A DNA stretch of 64,000 bases from Closterium sp. NIES-65. Its lineage: Eukaryota; Streptophyta; Zygnematophyceae; Desmidiales; Closteriaceae. Position numbers and translations under genes: made by a program. The stretch spans positions 868,001 to 932,000 of the forward strand of contig CANXME010002127.1 in NCBI GenBank assembly GCA_948144175.1, in the 5' to 3' direction. Positions 61,402 through 64,000 of the stretch are shown piece by piece; position 1 is the stretch's first letter; the number at the start of each line of letters is the position of its first letter. The notes beneath the pieces were generated by a model. It was given only the letters and a program-made list of their open reading frames with translations, ran no database searches and was not told where the DNA came from.

Positions 61402-62748
61402 CAGGGAGTTGACTTCTTTCAGACCTTCTCCCCGACCCCGAAGATGACCACTCTTCGGGTTGTACTGCACGTCGGTGCTCAGCGTGACTACGAGCTACAC
61501 TCTCTTGACTTCAGCACTGCTTTCCTGCAGGGCCGCCTGCACGAGGAGATCTGGCTGCGCCGCCCTCCTGGCTTCACTGGGTCGTTCCCTCCTGGTACCC
61601 AGTGGAGCCTCCGGCGGCCAGTCTACGGTCTCCGCCAGGGGCCGCGTGAGTGGCACGACACACTGAGGACTACACTTGCGGCTCTTGGATTTGCTCCTTC
61701 TACTGCTGACCCGTCGCTGTTTCTGCGCACCGACACCTCGCTGCCGCCGTTCTACATCCTTGTGTACGTCGACGACTTGGTCTTTGCCACTGCGGACACT
61801 GCCGCACTCGCCCACGTGAAGTCCGAGCTGCAGAAGAGACACACGTGCACAGACCTAGGTGAACTGACAAGCTATCTTGGCTTGCGGATCACCCGGGACA
61901 GAGCACGCCGCACCATTACCCTGACTCAGTCACACATGGTGCAGCAGGTCCTTCAGCGCTTCGACTTCACGTACTCCTCGCCTCAGTCCACTCCTCTGCC
62001 TACGGGACACTCGCTCTCAGCTCTGCCTTCGGATGAGTCCGTAGAGTCGAGTGGTCCGTATCGAGAGCTTGTGGGCTGCCTCATGTACCTGATGACTTGC
62101 ACTCGACCTGACCTCGCATACCCTCTCAGCATCTTAGCACGCTATGTTGCTCTCGGCCGTCACCGGAAGGAGCACGTGGATGCAGCTAAGAGGGTGTTGC
62201 GCTACTTGTGCAGTACGTCGGGCATGGGGCTAGTGCTTGGAGGGCGTGAGCGGCCTGTGCTCACTGGGCACTCAGACGCTTCTTGGGCTGACGACCAGGC
62301 TACTCAGAGGTCGTCTCAGGGTTACACCTTCAGTCTTGGCTCTGGCTCTGTCTCTTGGCGCTCTACTCGCTCTTCTTCGGTTCTCAGCTCCAGCTGTGAG
62401 GCTGAGATCTACGCCACGGCCATGGCTGCCCAGGAGCTTCGCCGGCTCACCTACCTGCTGACTGACCTTGGAGAGCGGCCTCGTTCTCCTCCAGTGCTGT
62501 ACGTCGACAACAAGGCAACCATTGCCTTGTGTGAGGAGCACAGACTGGAGCACAGGACGAAGCACATTGCTCTGCGCTACTTCCTTGCTCGAGAGCTGCA
62601 GCAGCGTGGTCAGCTTTGCCTGCGTTTCGTGGCCACTGAGGCCAACACTGCTGATGTGTTCACCAAGGCACTTCCGCCTCGTGACCATCAGCGCTTTTGC
62701 ACTTTTCTAGGCCTTGTGCCCACTGGGCCTCACTTGCTTACCTCTTGA
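61402..62748 (+). CDS. E9 reverse transcriptase and RNase H after the single stop
   Basis: In the same frame as 59626-61401, open to TGA at 62746-62748. RT: FFQTFSPTPKMTTLR, FSTAFLQGRLHEEIWLRRPP, VYGLRQGPREWHD, catalytic YVDDLVFAT near 61765-61790, LTSYLGLRITRDRARRT. RNase H: TGHSDASWADDQATQ, SSSCEAEIYATA, YVDNKATIALCEEH, HRTKHIALRYFLARE, NTADVFTKAL. All catalytic acidic residues are present. Only the TGA at 61399 separates this from an uninterrupted linker-RT-RNase H frame. Confidence 0.92.
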   Translation, partial: QGVDFFQTFSPTPKMTTLRVVLHVGAQRDYELHSLDFSTAFLQGRLHEEIWLRRPPGFTGSFPPGTQWSLRRPVYGLRQGPREWHDTLRTTLAALGFAPSTADPSLFLRTDTSLPPFYILVYVDDLVFATADTAALAHVKSELQKRHTCTDLGELTSYLGLRITRDRARRTITLTQSHMVQQVLQRFDFTYSSPQSTPLPTGHSLSALPSDESVESSGPYRELVGCLMYLMTCTRPDLAYPLSILARYVALGRHRKEHVDAAKRVLRYLCSTSGMGLVLGGRERPVLTGHSDASWADDQATQRSSQGYTFSLGSGSVSWRSTRSSSVLSSSCEAEIYATAMAAQELRRLTYLLTDLGERPRSPPVLYVDNKATIALCEEHRLEHRTKHIALRYFLARELQQRGQLCLRFVATEANTADVFTKALPPRDHQRFCTFLGLVPTGPHLLTS

Positions 62749-62958
62749 CCTTGCTTGTACTGCTGCATATATATATCCTTGCTCTTGCTTGTTTAGCACT
62801 GTTATATATATATGCTCTGCTGCATGTGAACTGGCCTTGTGGCCTTGACCTTGTGCTCGGAATTTGTGTGGTATCCTTGAGATCCACCCTGAGCTTGCTT
62901 TGCTTTGCTTGACTGGTCTTGTGACCCCTTGCTCTCCCCCACTTTGCCTATGGGGGTG
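62749..62958 (+). other. E9 3' UTR with hairpin polypurine tract
   Basis: As in E5/E8. CCCCCA (62936-62941) and TGGGGG (62951-62956) form an inverted repeat before the LTR. Confidence 0.75.
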
Positions 62959-63093
62959 TGTCAGATGATTATATTACTGATGCATATATCTAGGCTGTAG
63001 TGGGGTAGCCCATAGGGGGTACAACCCAATTAGGGTTGGTACTTGTACTTGTTTCATTTCATAGTGCACCCATTCCTTGCCTCTATCTCAACA
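62959..63093 (+). repeat. E9 3' LTR
   Basis: Two differences from 57693-57827. TSD TTTAT follows. Confidence 0.93.
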
Positions 63094-63342
63094 TTTATGC
63101 CCTGTTTATGTTTTTTATTCCTGTTTCTTTCTACCAATAGCGTCTACCATGTATGTGGGTGCCATTGTCTGCTTTTGAGATCATTCGCAGCTTATTTGGA
63201 TAGGTAAACAAGCGTATGTACGCAATGCGGATTGAATCTATTCAAGGATAGCCAGGCATGTCACTATCAGCAGTTTAGCGCCCTCTCTAAGTTTTTTATT
63301 CTTGTTTCTTTCTACGAATAGCCTCCATTATATATCTAGGTA
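63094..63342 (+). repeat. 181-bp tandem repeat, block S5
   Basis: Continuation of S4 after E9; duplicate of 37567-37815. Confidence 0.9.
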
Positions 63343-64000
63343 AGGCTATCAGGATTTGAGACCATTCGCCACTGATTTGCATTGTTTAATTCTGTATCTA
63401 TCATTGCATAGTTTTTCCTGCTCAATCGTTTGAAAAACCACAATCTCTAACCTCGTGGACGGAATGGCACCAGTTCTGTCAAAGACGCTTGCAATATATT
63501 TTTTGTCTGAATTATTAAAAGAAACGCTGTTGAAAACCAATACAGTACGTCAAAACGACACCACGCGTCACCCATCTATATCCTTCCGCAATTTTCTCTC
63601 GTCAAGTATTTGGAACGATATATCCTCTAACCACGTTGTCTGAAAAGCTCAACAATGTCCAACACGTTTGCAATGTAGTCAATGTTGGACGTTGAAACGA
63701 TAACATGCGTCGCTCATGCGTATACGTGTATAGTTGTACCTTGGTCCCATATAGTCTTCCAACCTGTAGCTGCGAATGACAACGTATTTGTATAGATTGC
63801 TAGGAAAAACAATGATTCACTCATTAATAATCAGAAACCGTGCCCGGAAAAAAGAGGACTTTGCTATATATTTATTACGCGTTGAATCTTGAGCATGCAG
63901 AATGAAAATTATATTGTAATTTGATGGATGATTGGTTGAAATTTGCGTTTCATGTGTCTTGTTTGCAGAAACTTCGTACAATGTAGCTGTAAACCTCACC
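63343..64000. other. AT-rich DNA flanking the satellite, duplicate copy
   Basis: Matches 37816-38473 nearly base for base. No gene seen; longest frames are about 60 codons without a domain. Confidence 0.5.

Larger units (their letters stand above)
57693..63093 (+). mobile_element. E9: Ty1/copia element lacking protease and integrase
   Basis: LTRs 57693-57827 and 62959-63093 (135 bp) differ at 2 positions. TSD TTTAT at 57688-57692 and 63094-63098. PBS TGGTATCGAGCAGG, GC-rich leader to 58773, gag N-terminal domain and glycine tract. The sequence then jumps (about 59622) from gag directly into the end of integrase (SVPFYRLFPYRT). The zinc motif, protease, GAG-pre-integrase and integrase core are missing, while linker, RT and RNase H are kept with one stop. 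It inserted in the right duplicate only, so it is younger than the duplication. It depends on other elements for integrase and protease. Confidence 0.93.
56403..64000 (+). repeat. Segmental duplication, right copy, with E9 inserted
   Basis: Copy of 36282-38473 (about 99% similar by eye). It starts in the E6 interior at GCGCCCCAC and runs through the E6 3' LTR, AAGCA and the 181-bp repeat into the AT-rich flank up to the window end. E9 (57693-63093) is the only large difference. Confidence 0.9.

Noticed and set aside
1-64000. tRNA, rRNA or other RNA genes
   Set aside because: TGGTATCAGAGC-type matches to tRNA 3' ends are primer binding sites next to LTRs; no cloverleaf or rRNA segment was recognised by eye.

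Overview
The window is almost entirely nested transposable elements in a eukaryotic, plant-type genome. Most are Ty1/copia LTR retrotransposons with a tRNA-iMet-type primer binding site (TGGTATCAGAGC-like). There is also one Ty3/gypsy element, one hAT DNA transposon and blocks of a 181-bp tandem repeat. No ordinary host gene could be supported. A streptophyte (streptophyte alga or early land plant) fits the copia/gypsy/hAT mix, the short LTRs and the GC-rich internal regions, but the species cannot be read from this sequence. Boundaries below were set by eye from LTR ends, target-site duplications (TSDs), primer binding sites and polypurine tracts.

Layout. 1-254: right end of a minus-strand small copia element (E0). 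255-2333 and 11673-~11945: an old, lower-GC copia (C0). Its 3' LTR is split by E1 (2334-11667, minus, TSD GTTAC), and E1 is split by E2 (3947-8141, minus, TSD GAGTG, identical LTRs). 12186-14090: hAT element, TSD GTCTCGAC. 14194-19675: a large, apparently non-coding LTR-flanked region (EL), split by the small non-autonomous copia E3 (16996-18484, TSD TCGAA). 20003-20146, 34862-35591, 37138-37815, 57259-57692 and 63094-63342: blocks of the 181-bp repeat. 20147-34861: E4 (minus, TSD CAAAT), carrying E5 (26948-34360, plus) at an abnormal junction. 35592-37137: small non-autonomous E6 (TSD AAGCA). 38509-38993: 5' end of E7. 39169-40926 and 55367-56402: gypsy element, interrupted in gag by E8 (40927-55361, plus, TSD GACCC), which holds E10 (43750-50782, minus, TSD GTACC). 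56403-64000: second copy of 36282-38473, interrupted by E9 (57693-63093, plus, TSD TTTAT).

The larger copia elements share one architecture: short LTR (125-135 bp), PBS, long GC-rich tandem-repeat leader, gag with a glycine-rich tail and a compact zinc motif, aspartic protease, GAG-pre-integrase and integrase core, a linker with a 15-bp coding minisatellite, copia-type reverse transcriptase and RNase H, then a conserved 3' UTR ending in a hairpin polypurine tract. LTRs differ strongly between elements while the coding regions stay very similar. Every copy is broken by stops, frameshifts or module deletions. E5 (reverse transcriptase/RNase H) and the 3' halves of E8 and E9 are the best preserved.

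The most unusual features are: E2, a very young element with an inverted gag/protease module; a 20,121-bp-spaced duplication that predates E9; the 181-bp repeat, whose monomers look like a 63-bp exon plus intron; the E4/E5 junction without a TSD; and a recurring REW[YF] peptide motif in gag and pol.
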